A DNA stretch of 45,348 bases from Candidatus Amesbacteria bacterium (GCA_027331445.1 DAHWUD010000006.1:1-45348), one strand, 5' to 3'. Positions 1 through 8,125 are shown, counted from the stretch's first letter. The notes: generated from the sequence alone by a model not told the origin. Program-made: numbers and translations.

Positions 1-445
1 CCAGGGAGGTGTGGTTTACCTGGCTACTTTTATGGACTTATTTACCCGGGAGATTGTGGGTTGGAACGTGTCTACCGGGCACACCCAGGAACTGGTCATT
101 AATGCCTTTTTTGATGCCGTAAAAACTTTAGGCAAAATGCCAAAGATTATCCATATTGACCAGGGCAGTGAATACAACTGTAAAGAATACACCACTCTTC
201 TGGAAAAGCTGGGTATTCAAATCTCCATGAGTAAAAAAGGCAGCCCTTGGGAAAACGGATACCAAGAATCCTACTACGACAATTTCAAGACAGACTTAGG
301 GTTGGAGCTTGACCGCTTTGAAAGCCTGGGTGAGTTAATCGAAGCCATTCATCAAACCATCGTGCACTACAACCAAACCCGGATTCATACCAAGCCCAAA
401 ATGTCTCCTGCTCAATACAAGCACATTTACAATCAGCGGATGTAG
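1..445 (+). CDS. IS3-type transposase, C-terminal part (partial at window edge)
   Basis: The reading frame is open to the window edge, so the 5' part lies outside; the GTG at 11 is only the first start-like codon inside. The visible part is the retroviral-integrase (DDE) core. YLATFMDLFTREIVGW carries the first Asp, HIDQGSEY the second, and NGYQESYY the catalytic Glu, followed by a C-terminal YNQTRIHTKPKMSP motif. This motif order is typical of IS3-family OrfB proteins, which cut and join DNA during transposition. The frame ends with TAG at 443-445, and the same frame then runs into a second transposase tail (446-571). Whether the element is intact cannot be told from here. The family assignment is strong; the subgroup is not. 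Confidence 0.85.
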   Translation, partial: QGGVVYLATFMDLFTREIVGWNVSTGHTQELVINAFFDAVKTLGKMPKIIHIDQGSEYNCKEYTTLLEKLGIQISMSKKGSPWENGYQESYYDNFKTDLGLELDRFESLGELIEAIHQTIVHYNQTRIHTKPKMSPAQYKHIYNQRM

Positions 446-571
446 AAAGGGTGTCTACCAAACCGTATACTTGACAACCTAATCTGGTATCATAATGTCA
501 GACCACACATGTCACTTAATATGCAAACACCCAACCAATTTGTCAAAGCTTGGTGGCGGATATTTAACTGA
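446..571 (+). pseudogene. Transposase C-terminal remnant (integrase-core type)
   Basis: This stretch is too short for the ORF track. Read in the same frame as the preceding transposase, directly after its TAG stop, it encodes LIWYHNVRPHMSLNMQTPNQ and then FVKAWWRIFN before a TGA at 569-571. The pattern W-Y-N-x-R-P-H-x-S-L-x-x-x-T-P is the usual tail of integrase-core transposases (IS481/IS3-like). No start codon, N-terminus or DDE motif belongs to it, so it is a fossil fragment. It probably comes from a second element into or beside which the first one inserted. Confidence 0.6.
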
Positions 572-605
572 ACATACCGTCTATTTGATAATCTTTCTGC
601 TTTGG

Positions 606-1430
606 TTATGAATTAAGGTAGGCCTCAAGCTGCTCATTATTTACTGTTTCTTCGTAACCTTGATTTACCGTAGCCTTTAACGCAGCTTGGTCATTGTCAA
701 GCATTGAAGCCTGGGGTTTGGTAGCCGGACTCAATAGAAAAACTGAATCGTTGATACTAAGTTCTTGTAACCGTCGTAGTTCTGAGGAATAGTTTTGTCT
801 AAATGTTTTGCTTTTGGCTTTTACCCATTGGTTCAATACCGCGTCGACAATCGGAGATGAGTGGGAGGTATTGAAAGCAATAATTTTTTCTGCACCAAGC
901 TCCTTCGCTTTTTCGACATTCGCCGCAAGATTTGATGATAACTTCGTATCGCAGTAGTCCGATTCTCCAACTTGTACCTGCCTGCCATATACCAGAGGCA
1001 TAGCTTTTGTTGCTCTCATAGCTTTAAATATATTTTTACTTGGATCCCTGTTGGAGAAATATTCGATCAAACCTGTTGTGATATTGGTAAGTGGAATAAA
1101 GAAATCTATCGGCGACTTGTAAATATTTTCAGTATTTAATTTAACTTGCTCTTTGAACACCTTGTCTATTAAATAATCGATATCTATTACCTTCCAAAAT
1201 CGTGGATATGAAATGAACTCCTTCGTAGCTAACAAGTTTTCCCAGATGTTTCTTATGGAATCATATTGACCAGACACATAATAAGACATGGTCCCGGCGC
1301 TGCCAGAACCGCCAATAACAATGTCTGGACTGGTTAATTTAAATTTATCTACCAACCCGAGTACACTTCCCGCCGTGTAACTGCAAGTCATACCACCTCC
1401 AGAGGCGATGATGGCCAGCTTTTCTGTCAT
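606..1430 (-). CDS. Patatin-like phospholipase family protein
   Basis: The 274-residue protein fits the patatin fold, whose members hydrolyse acyl ester bonds of lipids with a Ser-Asp dyad. An N-terminal glycine-rich oxyanion segment (IASGGGMTCSYTAG) is followed by the nucleophile elbow GGSGSAG (G-x-S-x-G) near residue 42. The second catalytic residue is probably the Asp in YCDTKLSSN near residue 160, where most patatins have DGG or DGA. No signal peptide is seen. The gene is visibly more AT-rich than the genes from 1,662 onward and sits beside transposase debris, which suggests recent acquisition. A TAAAAT hexamer ends 6 nt before the ATG. Family is fairly sure; substrate is unknown. Confidence 0.8.
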   Translation of the reverse strand: MTEKLAIIASGGGMTCSYTAGSVLGLVDKFKLTSPDIVIGGSGSAGTMSYYVSGQYDSIRNIWENLLATKEFISYPRFWKVIDIDYLIDKVFKEQVKLNTENIYKSPIDFFIPLTNITTGLIEYFSNRDPSKNIFKAMRATKAMPLVYGRQVQVGESDYCDTKLSSNLAANVEKAKELGAEKIIAFNTSHSSPIVDAVLNQWVKAKSKTFRQNYSSELRRLQELSINDSVFLLSPATKPQASMLDNDQAALKATVNQGYEETVNNEQLEAYLNS

Positions 1431-1661
1431 ATGTGAATTTTACAGTATTTCTCAATGTCTGTGAAAATCCGTTAAGTTGAAATGCTATTAGGTCCGATGC
1501 ACAAGTCAGGGCGATTAAACAACATGAGGCTATTTGAAGCTGAGTTGACTGGTGCAGAGAGCGATACTCTAACCCATATAGATTTGCGTTCGAGTGCTCT
1601 TAGGGCCGTCGCGTAGACCATTCCGCCGCTTCGGCATTGATTTTCCTAATTATCTCACTGC
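1431..1661. other. AT-rich intergenic stretch
   Basis: No supported gene is present. The region contains the patatin promoter candidate at its left end and a 44-codon plus-strand ORF (1482-1616) with no recognisable homology. A short GCCGCTTCGGC hairpin lies near 1625-1635 without a T-run. Base composition shifts from AT-rich to the GC-richer host average near its right end, so it may mark the edge of the accessory patch. Confidence 0.4.
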
Positions 1662-2639
1662 CTACTCAGGAATGAGGTGCTTTTGCTGAAGAACGACCTG
1701 AAGAATAATGACCAGGGGAATGCCTAAAACAGCCCCGAGCGGACCTAGAATTCTAAAGCCGATCAGCAAGGCCAGAATGCTGATCAAGGGATGAACCCCG
1801 ACGGCTTTCTGCATGATTTTGGGAACAAGAAAGTTGTTTTCCAAAAAGTGAATCAGAAAATACAATGCGACGGTAGAGAGGGCCAGCAGGGGGTGGATGG
1901 TCCAGGCGATGAGGACGGCAGGAAGAGCGGAAATGATGGGGCCGATGTTGGGAATAATTTCCATCAGACCGGCCAGTATGGCTAAGGGCAAGGCAATATC
2001 CACGCCCAAAACCGTAAGGCCGAGATAGGTAAAAATTCCGATACTGGTCATCAGCACCAGCTCGCCCCGCACCCAGCTGCCCAACCGCTGTTCAATCATT
2101 TCCAGAGTGGTGAGAATGGGTTCGGACTTCTGGGGATTTATGAGTTTGGCTAAATAGAAATCTAAATTTTTGTGTTCCAGAGTAAGATAAAAACTGATGA
2201 CGATGGTGGTAAGAACGGTGATGACGTTGTTGAAGAAATTAACCAGCAGCTGAAGCAGGTCACTGGGAAGCGAGCCCAAATAGCTGATCAACTGCTGACT
2301 GATATCCTGCTGGTGGGCGGTAAGGAAATCGATGTGGCTAAAACCGGTAGAAACAACCTGGATGAGCCGGGTGGTCTGAGAAACCACGCCCGGGACGATA
2401 AAAGCAATCAGAGTGCCCAAAACTATCCAGAGAACGAGGTAAAGCAGAGCAATGGCCAGACTGCGGGGAAGGCGGTGTTTTTCCAACTTGTCCACGGCCG
2501 GGTTGAGCGCCGACATCAAAATGACGGCGACAAAAACCATAAAAATGATGTCCTTGATCTGATAAATAAACCAGAGGGAGAGGAGGAAAAGTACGGAAAA
2601 AATGACCGTTTTATATGAGGGTTCGAGTCTTCTGAGCAC
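1662..2639 (-). CDS. AI-2E/PerM family membrane transporter
   Basis: This is a polytopic membrane protein of the AI-2E transporter family (Pfam AI-2E_transport, formerly UPF0118). Members are proposed to export small molecules or sodium; the substrate cannot be read from sequence. The N-terminal helices (SVLFLLSLWFIYQIKDIIFM) and the ILMSALNPAVDKL motif are characteristic, as are the C-terminal helices around PNIGPIISALPAVLIAW. The ORF track starts at 2735, but that would overlap miaA by 125 nt with a proline-rich non-membrane extension. The GTG at 2639, giving LRRLEPSYKTVIF at the start, matches the usual N-terminus and leaves a 29-nt overlap with miaA. Predicted length is 325 residues. It is last in the permease-miaA operon. 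Confidence 0.8.
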   Translation of the reverse strand: MLRRLEPSYKTVIFSVLFLLSLWFIYQIKDIIFMVFVAVILMSALNPAVDKLEKHRLPRSLAIALLYLVLWIVLGTLIAFIVPGVVSQTTRLIQVVSTGFSHIDFLTAHQQDISQQLISYLGSLPSDLLQLLVNFFNNVITVLTTIVISFYLTLEHKNLDFYLAKLINPQKSEPILTTLEMIEQRLGSWVRGELVLMTSIGIFTYLGLTVLGVDIALPLAILAGLMEIIPNIGPIISALPAVLIAWTIHPLLALSTVALYFLIHFLENNFLVPKIMQKAVGVHPLISILALLIGFRILGPLGAVLGIPLVIILQVVLQQKHLIPE

Positions 2640-3567
2640 TATATTGATTATACCAAGAAGCAAATTTTTTCTCAGCAGTGGCCTGCCAGCCGGGGACGGA
2701 GACATCAAACCAGCTGACGGCGGGGATTTTGGCAAACCAGGTCAGCTGGCGGCGAAGATACTGCTTTTCTGAGGTAATCCAGGCAGAGGAAAAATCGGGC
2801 CGGGTAAAGGCCCGATAGCCGCAGGCTGTCATACCCGGCGAGTCGGGGGAGTATTTTTTAAGCAGCGATGCGGCTTCGACGGCGGCGCCGGATTGAAGCC
2901 GTGAAGCAACCCGGTCCTCTACCCGGTGAAACAGATAATCGCGGGGGGCGGTCAGACCAAGGGTTAAAGATGCGTACGGGCCGACATCATAGGCCGGTGG
3001 GGGTAATGAAAAAATTTCTATGGCGCGGATCAGCCGACGGGGATTGGCGGCATCGGAAGAATTTAAAGACGCGGCTTTAGCCGGACTGACGGACTTTAAA
3101 TAATTAAAGAGTTCGACGGCTGTGTAACCAGCCAGTCGGCGGCGGAGCCGGGGATTAAAGGGGGTGTGAATCTGAGACAAATTTTGGGTAAGAGATTTGA
3201 GATAAAGGCCGGTGCCGCCGACGACGATGGGGAGGCGGCGACGGGAGAAAATATCGGCAATGACCAGATCGGCACACTGCTTCCAGAAAGAAACATTAAA
3301 CGGCTCGTTTGGATGAACTATATCGGTCAGCCAAATCCGGGTTTGAGTATCGGTAAAATAGGTCAGGGGGCGAGTCTGCCAAAGAAGATCCGAGGCAGCT
3401 TTGACAAAACCGGGCGGAATATCTTTGCCGGTGACGATATCGGCGCCGATGTATACCTGGCGGGAGTCGGCAGACACCAACTCCCCGGAGAATTTCCGGG
3501 CCAGGGTTAAAGCAAACCGGGTTTTTCCGGTAGCAGTCGGGCCCGTGATAATTAGAATGGGAGACAT
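2611..3567 (-). CDS. miaA: tRNA dimethylallyltransferase MiaA
   Basis: MiaA transfers a dimethylallyl group to N6 of adenosine 37 in tRNAs reading codons that begin with U. The P-loop GPTATGKT is at residues 9-16, DSRQVY at 34-39, the GTGLYLKSL segment follows, and RRLIRAIE and RRQLTWF mark the tRNA-binding C-terminal half. The ORF track begins 68 codons earlier (3771), but those codons overlap the upstream permease and have no MiaA character. The ATG at 3567 (MSPILIITGP) gives 318 residues, a normal length. It begins one nt after the permease stop and so is translated from the same transcript. Confidence 0.95.
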   Translation of the reverse strand: MSPILIITGPTATGKTRFALTLARKFSGELVSADSRQVYIGADIVTGKDIPPGFVKAASDLLWQTRPLTYFTDTQTRIWLTDIVHPNEPFNVSFWKQCADLVIADIFSRRRLPIVVGGTGLYLKSLTQNLSQIHTPFNPRLRRRLAGYTAVELFNYLKSVSPAKAASLNSSDAANPRRLIRAIEIFSLPPPAYDVGPYASLTLGLTAPRDYLFHRVEDRVASRLQSGAAVEAASLLKKYSPDSPGMTACGYRAFTRPDFSSAWITSEKQYLRRQLTWFAKIPAVSWFDVSVPGWQATAEKKFASWYNQYSAQKTRTLI

Positions 3568-3568
3568 G

Positions 3569-4348
3569 TCAACTGCTGGCAGACTGGTAATGACGCAGAG
3601 AATAATTCCAAAAACGGAGAGAAAGTAAAAGCAGGATAAATCCTGCCAAAACAGAGACGGAAATGACCGCGGGGGAAAGCAAGCCCAGGAGGGCTTTGGG
3701 AGGGAAGGTGTACATGACCGCCAGGGGAATAACAAAGGTGAGGACGGAGCGAAAGGGCTGGCTGTAGACATCGGCCGGGATACGCATCAGGGATGTCAAA
3801 TCGCGATAAATCATGATCAGATGGTCTACGGACGTGGTGAGAATGCCCAGACAAAGAACGGCAATATGAAAGGCCGCGGCGATGAGGAGCGATCCCAAAA
3901 TCAGGGAAAAATAGGCCAGCCAGCGAAACGGCGACAAGGAAAAGTGCACGGTGCCAAACCAGACGGTAAAGCCCAAGATGATGAAAAAAATAAACGCATC
4001 CAAGACATCGGCCCCGCCCAAGAGTACCCGGATCAGGGGGTGAACGGGCTGGATTAAAATCAGGTCCAAATCACCCCGAATAACGGTCTGACGAAAACGA
4101 TAAACCTCACGGAAGAATAAGCTTGCCAGAGTGTCAATGAGATTAAAGGAAAGGTAGAAAAAAATAATCTGATCCCGAGTGAAACCGGCCAGACTTTGGG
4201 TGCCCTGAAAAACAAAAATCAAAAACAGTAAAAAGAGGGCGATGCGCAAAATTTTGCTGAGAATAAAAATCCCGGTCATGAAACGGTTGGCCAAAGTCTG
4301 GGCGAAAGAGTTGGAAGTATAAAGCAACCAGACTTTAAGCTGACGCAT
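3569..4348 (-). CDS. ABC-2 family transporter permease (module 1, second subunit)
   Basis: This 259-residue protein has six predicted membrane helices and belongs to the ABC-2-like permeases that pair with a DrrA-type ATPase. The loop VIRGDLDLILIQPVHPLIRV, between helices 2 and 3, is the coupling-type segment seen in this family. The ATG at 4348 (MRQLKVWLL) is preferred over 4369 because it starts just after the stop of the upstream permease. The C-terminus LRHYQSASS closely resembles LHHYSSASS of the permease at 6157-6945, so the two are likely paralogues. The exported substrate is unknown. Confidence 0.8.
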   Translation of the reverse strand: MRQLKVWLLYTSNSFAQTLANRFMTGIFILSKILRIALFLLFLIFVFQGTQSLAGFTRDQIIFFYLSFNLIDTLASLFFREVYRFRQTVIRGDLDLILIQPVHPLIRVLLGGADVLDAFIFFIILGFTVWFGTVHFSLSPFRWLAYFSLILGSLLIAAAFHIAVLCLGILTTSVDHLIMIYRDLTSLMRIPADVYSQPFRSVLTFVIPLAVMYTFPPKALLGLLSPAVISVSVLAGFILLLLSLRFWNYSLRHYQSASS

Positions 4349-4349
4349 A

Positions 4350-5150
4350 TTAATTGCCCTCGGCGCCAAAGACCCGGAGGCCTTTGCGCCAGAGAAAACG
4401 GGTAAAGATTAATAACAGCAGAGTCCAGGAGGCGGACTGAAACAAAATCCGCCACAAATAAAGACCGGTAATTTTGCCGTCTAAAATGGAAATCGGGTAA
4501 TAGATCAAATAGGGAAAGGGGGTGGCCTGGAGGATGATCTGGCCGGCCGGGGGCAGAACGTCCAGGGGAAAAATGCTGCCGGAAAAAATTTCGATAAAAA
4601 TAAGGATCAGAAAGGACAAGCCCCAGGTATTTTCGGGATACCAAAAAGAGGTGAAACGGGCGGAGGCACTGACCAAGAAATAGATAACCATGGCAAACAG
4701 ACCGGAAGCCACAAATCCAAAGACAGAGAAAAAGGAATAATGGAAAGACAGAGCCGGGCGAAGAAGCAGCCAGAGAAGAGTGATTTCAATAAACGAGAAC
4801 AGGAGATTGAGAGATTTGCTGGCCAGATCACGGGTGAACCAGAAACGCAGGTAACTCATGGGTTTTAATAAATAATTGCTCAAATCACCGCTGCCGATTT
4901 CCCCACCGATGTTGTCGGCGGAAGGAGCGGAGGTAATGGCGGCCTGGACGATTAAGACCAAAAAAATGTAAGCCACCATATCCGGGCGGGAATAGCCGTA
5001 AATGGTGGAGGTGGCTGAAAAAAGGCCCTGCCAGAGGAAATAAGTCATGAGAAAGCGGAGGACGTTTCTGAACCGCCAGAGAATAAAATTGAGGCGGTAA
5101 GTGAATTCATCCTGCCAGGATGCGGCGAAGACGGTGAAGTATTTGCGCAT
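4350..5150 (-). CDS. ABC-2 family transporter permease (module 1, first subunit)
   Basis: A 266-residue protein with about six hydrophobic segments. It begins MRKYFTVFAASWQDEFTYRL, much like MRKYLALFTATFSQYLAYRM of the permease at 6948-7700, which suggests a duplicated permease pair. The cytoplasmic segment IGSGDLSNYLLKPMSYLRFW is the family's coupling-helix region. The gene starts four nt after the ATPase gene ends. It is expected to form a heterodimer with the product of 3569-4348. Substrate is unknown; ABC-2 transporters generally export lipids, glycans or drugs. Confidence 0.8.
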   Translation of the reverse strand: MRKYFTVFAASWQDEFTYRLNFILWRFRNVLRFLMTYFLWQGLFSATSTIYGYSRPDMVAYIFLVLIVQAAITSAPSADNIGGEIGSGDLSNYLLKPMSYLRFWFTRDLASKSLNLLFSFIEITLLWLLLRPALSFHYSFFSVFGFVASGLFAMVIYFLVSASARFTSFWYPENTWGLSFLILIFIEIFSGSIFPLDVLPPAGQIILQATPFPYLIYYPISILDGKITGLYLWRILFQSASWTLLLLIFTRFLWRKGLRVFGAEGN

Positions 5151-5154
5151 TTAG

Positions 5155-6138
5155 TTAAGCTAGATCTTTTCCGGTAAAGACTTCACGGATGACGTCTTCG
5201 ATGGCCGGTTCTTCAATATTCAGGTCGGCGACGGGAAAATCACGCAGAAGCCGGGAGGCGGCGGCAGAAGTTTCGGCCCGGGGTACGGAAATAAGCGCCC
5301 GGGGATAAGTGAATTCCCTGACCTGACCGACAGATTTTAAAGCGTCAGGATTGATGTCTTTACTAAAGATGACGGTTAAGATTTTGTGGTTGGCAAATTT
5401 TTTAATGATTTCATCCAACTGGCCGTCAAAAAGCAGCCGGCCTTGATTGATGATAATGACGCGGTCGCACAATTCCTTGACATCGTCCATGTAGTGAGAA
5501 GTGAGAATAATAGTGGAGTGATATTGGCGATTGTAGTCTTTGATAAAATCGCGCATCTTTTTTTGCATCACCACGTCCAAACCGATGGTGGGCTCGTCAA
5601 GAAATAAAATTTTGGGGGAATGGATGAGGGCGGCAATAAGTTCCATTTTCATGCGCTGGCCAAGCGACAATTTCCGGACCTGAATCTTGAGTAAATCGGC
5701 CACTTCAAGCAATTGAACCAGCGTATCGAGTGTGGATTTATATTGGGCGTCCGGCACTTCATAAATTTCCTTATTTAAGATAAACGATTCCTGGGCGGGC
5801 AGATCCCACCAGAGCTGGTTTTTCTGGCCCAAGACCAAAGAAAACTGTTTTTGAAAAGCCGGCTGGCGTTTCCAGGGAGTAAAACCCAGAACCGAAACTG
5901 CGCCGGATGTAGGATACAAGAGGCCGGAAAGGACCTTGAGAGTGGTGGTTTTGCCGGCGCCGTTAGGGCCGATAAAGCCGACTAATTCTCCTTCGGAAAT
6001 GGCAAAAGAGACGCCGTCGACGGCTTTGACCACTGAATACTGCCTATGCAACAGGGATTTGAAAGAACCGGCCAATCCGGCTTCTTTCTGGGCTATCTGG
6101 TAATGCTTTTTGAGGTCTTTGACCGAAATAATATCCAC
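5155..6138 (-). CDS. ABC transporter ATP-binding protein
   Basis: This 327-residue ATPase powers the flanking ABC-2 permeases. Walker A GPNGAGKT is at residues 57-64, a Q-loop follows near FSLVLGQKNQ, and the signature is the variant LSLGQRMKMEL near 157-167. Walker B with ILFLDEPT is near 177-184, and the switch His is in LTSHYMDD. The C-terminal 90 residues resemble the DrrA/NatA-type extension. The start is a GTG (read MDIISVKDLKKHYQ). It is the only ATPase among four permease genes, so it either serves both pairs or a second ATPase lies elsewhere. Confidence 0.93.
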   Translation of the reverse strand: MDIISVKDLKKHYQIAQKEAGLAGSFKSLLHRQYSVVKAVDGVSFAISEGELVGFIGPNGAGKTTTLKVLSGLLYPTSGAVSVLGFTPWKRQPAFQKQFSLVLGQKNQLWWDLPAQESFILNKEIYEVPDAQYKSTLDTLVQLLEVADLLKIQVRKLSLGQRMKMELIAALIHSPKILFLDEPTIGLDVVMQKKMRDFIKDYNRQYHSTIILTSHYMDDVKELCDRVIIINQGRLLFDGQLDEIIKKFANHKILTVIFSKDINPDALKSVGQVREFTYPRALISVPRAETSAAASRLLRDFPVADLNIEEPAIEDVIREVFTGKDLA

Positions 6139-6156
6139 GGAATGATTATACCCGGT

Positions 6157-6945
6157 TTAGGAGCTGGCGGAGGAATAATGGTGAAGACCGGACTGCCAGG
6201 TCCAGCGGGAAAAGATGGTGGAAAAAACCAGCAGACAGAGATAGATAAGGTAGTAATCGGCGGGCAAGGATTTGAGCAGGAGGACAGAGGCGGGCAAGGT
6301 GGTAAACAGGGAAATACCAATAACCAGGGCCCCTAAGATGAACGGCAGCCGGGAGTAGAGAGTCGCCGGGTATTTATAGACTTCCTGGATTTCAAATCCG
6401 ACGCCGGGAGTGGCAGTCAGATGGCCAAATTTGAAGTTGAGCGAGATGACGCACACACACAGGCAGAAAAAAATCCACAGACTGGACAACAGAATGAATA
6501 AAAATCCCAGAAGAGACAGAAAGGTAAAGGGAAGATGGAAGCGGACCAGGGCAAAAAGGAGAAACAAAAAACCCAGCAGAGCGCAGACTAAATTGTGAAC
6601 TCCCCCCCCGCGGAAAAAAGTGACGAATAATGAAGAAATGGGTTTGGAGACAACTAAGTCCAAGGTCCCCGAATTGATGTCGCTGACGGTTTTGTTGAAC
6701 CCATTCCAGAAGAGGAAAAAGGCGGTGTAGGTAAAGATCTCAAAGGTAAAGAGCAAGGCCCAGGATTCCCAAACGGTCCAGCCGGAAAAATGAAACCGGG
6801 TGAGCAAAAAATAAAAAGCGACCAGGTGAAGAGTAAAAAAACACAACGATCCGATAAACTGAAGCACTTGGGTAAACAGCGGGAGGCTGAAATCCTTGCC
6901 TAATCGGGAGGAATAAATTGACAGAAAAACTCTGAGGTAGCGCAT
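6157..6945 (-). CDS. ABC-2 family transporter permease (module 2, second subunit)
   Basis: A 262-residue protein with about six membrane helices. The cytoplasmic INSGTLDLVVSKPISSLFVT segment corresponds to the coupling region of the other three permeases. Its C-terminal LHHYSSASS matches the end of the permease at 3569-4348. It starts 2 nt after the stop of the permease at 6948 and ends 18 nt before the ATPase start, so all are co-transcribed. Substrate is not inferable. Confidence 0.8.
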   Translation of the reverse strand: MRYLRVFLSIYSSRLGKDFSLPLFTQVLQFIGSLCFFTLHLVAFYFLLTRFHFSGWTVWESWALLFTFEIFTYTAFFLFWNGFNKTVSDINSGTLDLVVSKPISSLFVTFFRGGGVHNLVCALLGFLFLLFALVRFHLPFTFLSLLGFLFILLSSLWIFFCLCVCVISLNFKFGHLTATPGVGFEIQEVYKYPATLYSRLPFILGALVIGISLFTTLPASVLLLKSLPADYYLIYLCLLVFSTIFSRWTWQSGLHHYSSASS

Positions 6946-6947
6946 AA

Positions 6948-7700
6948 TCAGCTCGCGGTAAAGGAATATTTATTTAAACTGCGGCGCTCCAAAAAGGCGG
7001 CGGTGAGATACAAAACGATAATCCAAACGGCAAAGAAGAATAAATCGGAGGCGGGAACCTGTCCCTGGAGATAGCGGGGCACCCAACTGGCCAGGTAAGG
7101 AAAAGGAGAATAATGAAGAAAGGCAATTAAGGAGGCGGGGAAAAAGGAATAGGGCAAAACGATGCCGCCCAGGAGCTGGATGGCGACAAACTTGGTATTG
7201 TGGATAGGCCAAAAATCGTCTATCCAAAAACAGAAAAGGCCGATAATGTAACTAAAAGTGAAAGAGAGGCTGAAAGATAAAATAATGCCTACCAGGCTGA
7301 TGATGATAGTGAGAAGGGGGGAATGCAGGAGGAAAAACGAGAGAACGACCAGGGGAAACAGGGTAAGAAAAATCGTGGATTTCTCGCTGAGATTTTTGGC
7401 GTAAAGCCAGCGGAAAAGGGAGAAGGGCTTGACCAGGAAATTATTTATGTCACCGGTGGAAACCAGATCATCCATTTCTTCATCAATATTGGAGAGGGTC
7501 AGAGAGGTGATTAAGGAGATAAGAAGGTAGTAGGGAATCAGCGACCTGGCCGAAAGTCCGGTAAGGGGCTGGGAATAAAGGAGGGCGGTGAGCATAAATA
7601 CGGGGGTGATGAGATTGGAGAAGATTTGGGAGAGAATGTGCATCCGATAGGCGAGGTACTGCGAGAAAGTGGCGGTAAACAAAGCCAAATATTTTCGCAT
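6948..7700 (-). CDS. ABC-2 family transporter permease (module 2, first subunit)
   Basis: First gene of the transporter operon, 250 residues with about six hydrophobic segments. It starts MRKYLALFTATFSQYLAYRM, parallel to the permease at 4350-5150. The segment VSTGDINNFLVKPFSLFRWL is the coupling region. It lies 20 nt beyond the HU terminator hairpin. A TAAAAT hexamer ends 8 nt before the ATG, and no Shine-Dalgarno sequence is visible, so it may be translated from a leaderless transcript. Confidence 0.8.
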   Translation of the reverse strand: MRKYLALFTATFSQYLAYRMHILSQIFSNLITPVFMLTALLYSQPLTGLSARSLIPYYLLISLITSLTLSNIDEEMDDLVSTGDINNFLVKPFSLFRWLYAKNLSEKSTIFLTLFPLVVLSFFLLHSPLLTIIISLVGIILSFSLSFTFSYIIGLFCFWIDDFWPIHNTKFVAIQLLGGIVLPYSFFPASLIAFLHYSPFPYLASWVPRYLQGQVPASDLFFFAVWIIVLYLTAAFLERRSLNKYSFTAS

Positions 7701-7708
7701 ATGAGCTG

Positions 7709-7714
7709 ATTTTA
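7709..7714 (-). promoter_or_regulatory. Candidate -10 element of the ABC permease operon
   Basis: The minus strand reads TAAAAT followed by 8 nt and the ATG at 7700. The hairpin terminator directly upstream (7720-7749) means a new promoter is needed here. A -35 match is not obvious. The position predicts a transcript that begins at or next to the start codon. Confidence 0.45.
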
Positions 7715-7719
7715 GACCA

Positions 7720-7749
7720 AAAACGAGGCACGAGGTGCCTCGTTTTTTT
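7720..7749 (-). terminator. Intrinsic terminator after the HU gene
   Basis: A perfect 11-bp stem AAACGAGGCAC / GTGCCTCGTTT closes a 3-nt loop. It is flanked by T-runs on both strands (five T after the stem on the minus strand, seven on the plus strand). It lies 23 nt downstream of the HU stop codon and separates HU from the permease operon. Confidence 0.85.
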
Positions 7750-7771
7750 CGTGAGTCGAATTTGAAGTGGT

Positions 7772-8044
7772 TTACTTGACCGCTTTTTTCAGGGTCTTAC
7801 CAGGAGTAAACCGGGCCACGCGGTGGCCTTTGACGATTTTGCGCTCCTTGGTCCGCGGGATAATCACGGGTTTATCTTTGACGCTGGCGACCTTAAAAGT
7901 CCCAAAGCCGGACAAAACCACTTTCTCCCCTTTACTGATGGATTTTTTTATCTCATCAAGGAAAGTCTCTATGGATTCCCGGGAAGCTTTCTTGGTCAGA
8001 TGGGCCTTGCGGGCAACCACTTCAAACATTTGTTGTTTAGTCAT
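7772..8044 (-). CDS. hup: HU-family DNA-binding protein
   Basis: The 90-residue product is a histone-like HU/IHF-family protein that bends and compacts DNA as a dimer. It has the N-terminal helical dimerisation part (MTKQQMFEVVARKAHLTKK), the GEKVVLSGFGTFKVASV core, and the beta-arm segment ending in GHRVARFTPGKTLKKAV. Full length for the family. It has its own promoter and a strong ribosome binding site (GGGGGTGAG about 5 nt before ATG), unusual in this window where most genes have none. It is followed by a good terminator, so it is a single-gene unit. Confidence 0.95.
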   Translation of the reverse strand: MTKQQMFEVVARKAHLTKKASRESIETFLDEIKKSISKGEKVVLSGFGTFKVASVKDKPVIIPRTKERKIVKGHRVARFTPGKTLKKAVK

Positions 8045-8057
8045 CTATGCTCACCCC

Positions 8058-8069
8058 CTTTCGCGAAAG
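8058..8069. repeat. 12-bp palindrome in the HU leader
   Basis: CTTTCGCGAAAG is a perfect palindrome between the promoter and the ribosome binding site of the HU gene; its distal end abuts the SD purine run. It could be an operator or a small leader hairpin. Function is not shown by the sequence. Confidence 0.4.
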
Positions 8070-8090
8070 ATTCATCCTTAAGCCCAAAAT

Positions 8091-8114
8091 ATTATATGGG
8101 GTCGAAGTTGTCAA
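8091..8114 (-). promoter_or_regulatory. Promoter candidate of the HU gene
   Basis: On the minus strand TTGACA (8114-8109) is followed after 12 nt by TATAAT (8096-8091). The spacing is too short for a standard pair. With a 17-nt spacer the partner would be TATTTT just downstream. One of the two hexamers is probably used. The resulting transcript carries a leader of about 40 nt with a Shine-Dalgarno sequence. Confidence 0.5.
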
Positions 8115-8125
8115 GATGTAAAGAC

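Noticed and set aside
1482-1616. 44-codon plus-strand ORF (MLLGPMHKSGRLNN...)
   Set aside because: Short, in an AT-rich gap beside transposase debris, no ribosome site or recognisable motif. It could be a fragment, but nothing supports a gene.
8109-8114. TTGACA paired with TATAAT as a textbook promoter of HU
   Set aside because: The spacer is only 12 nt. Kept as a promoter candidate at moderate confidence but not as a canonical pair.
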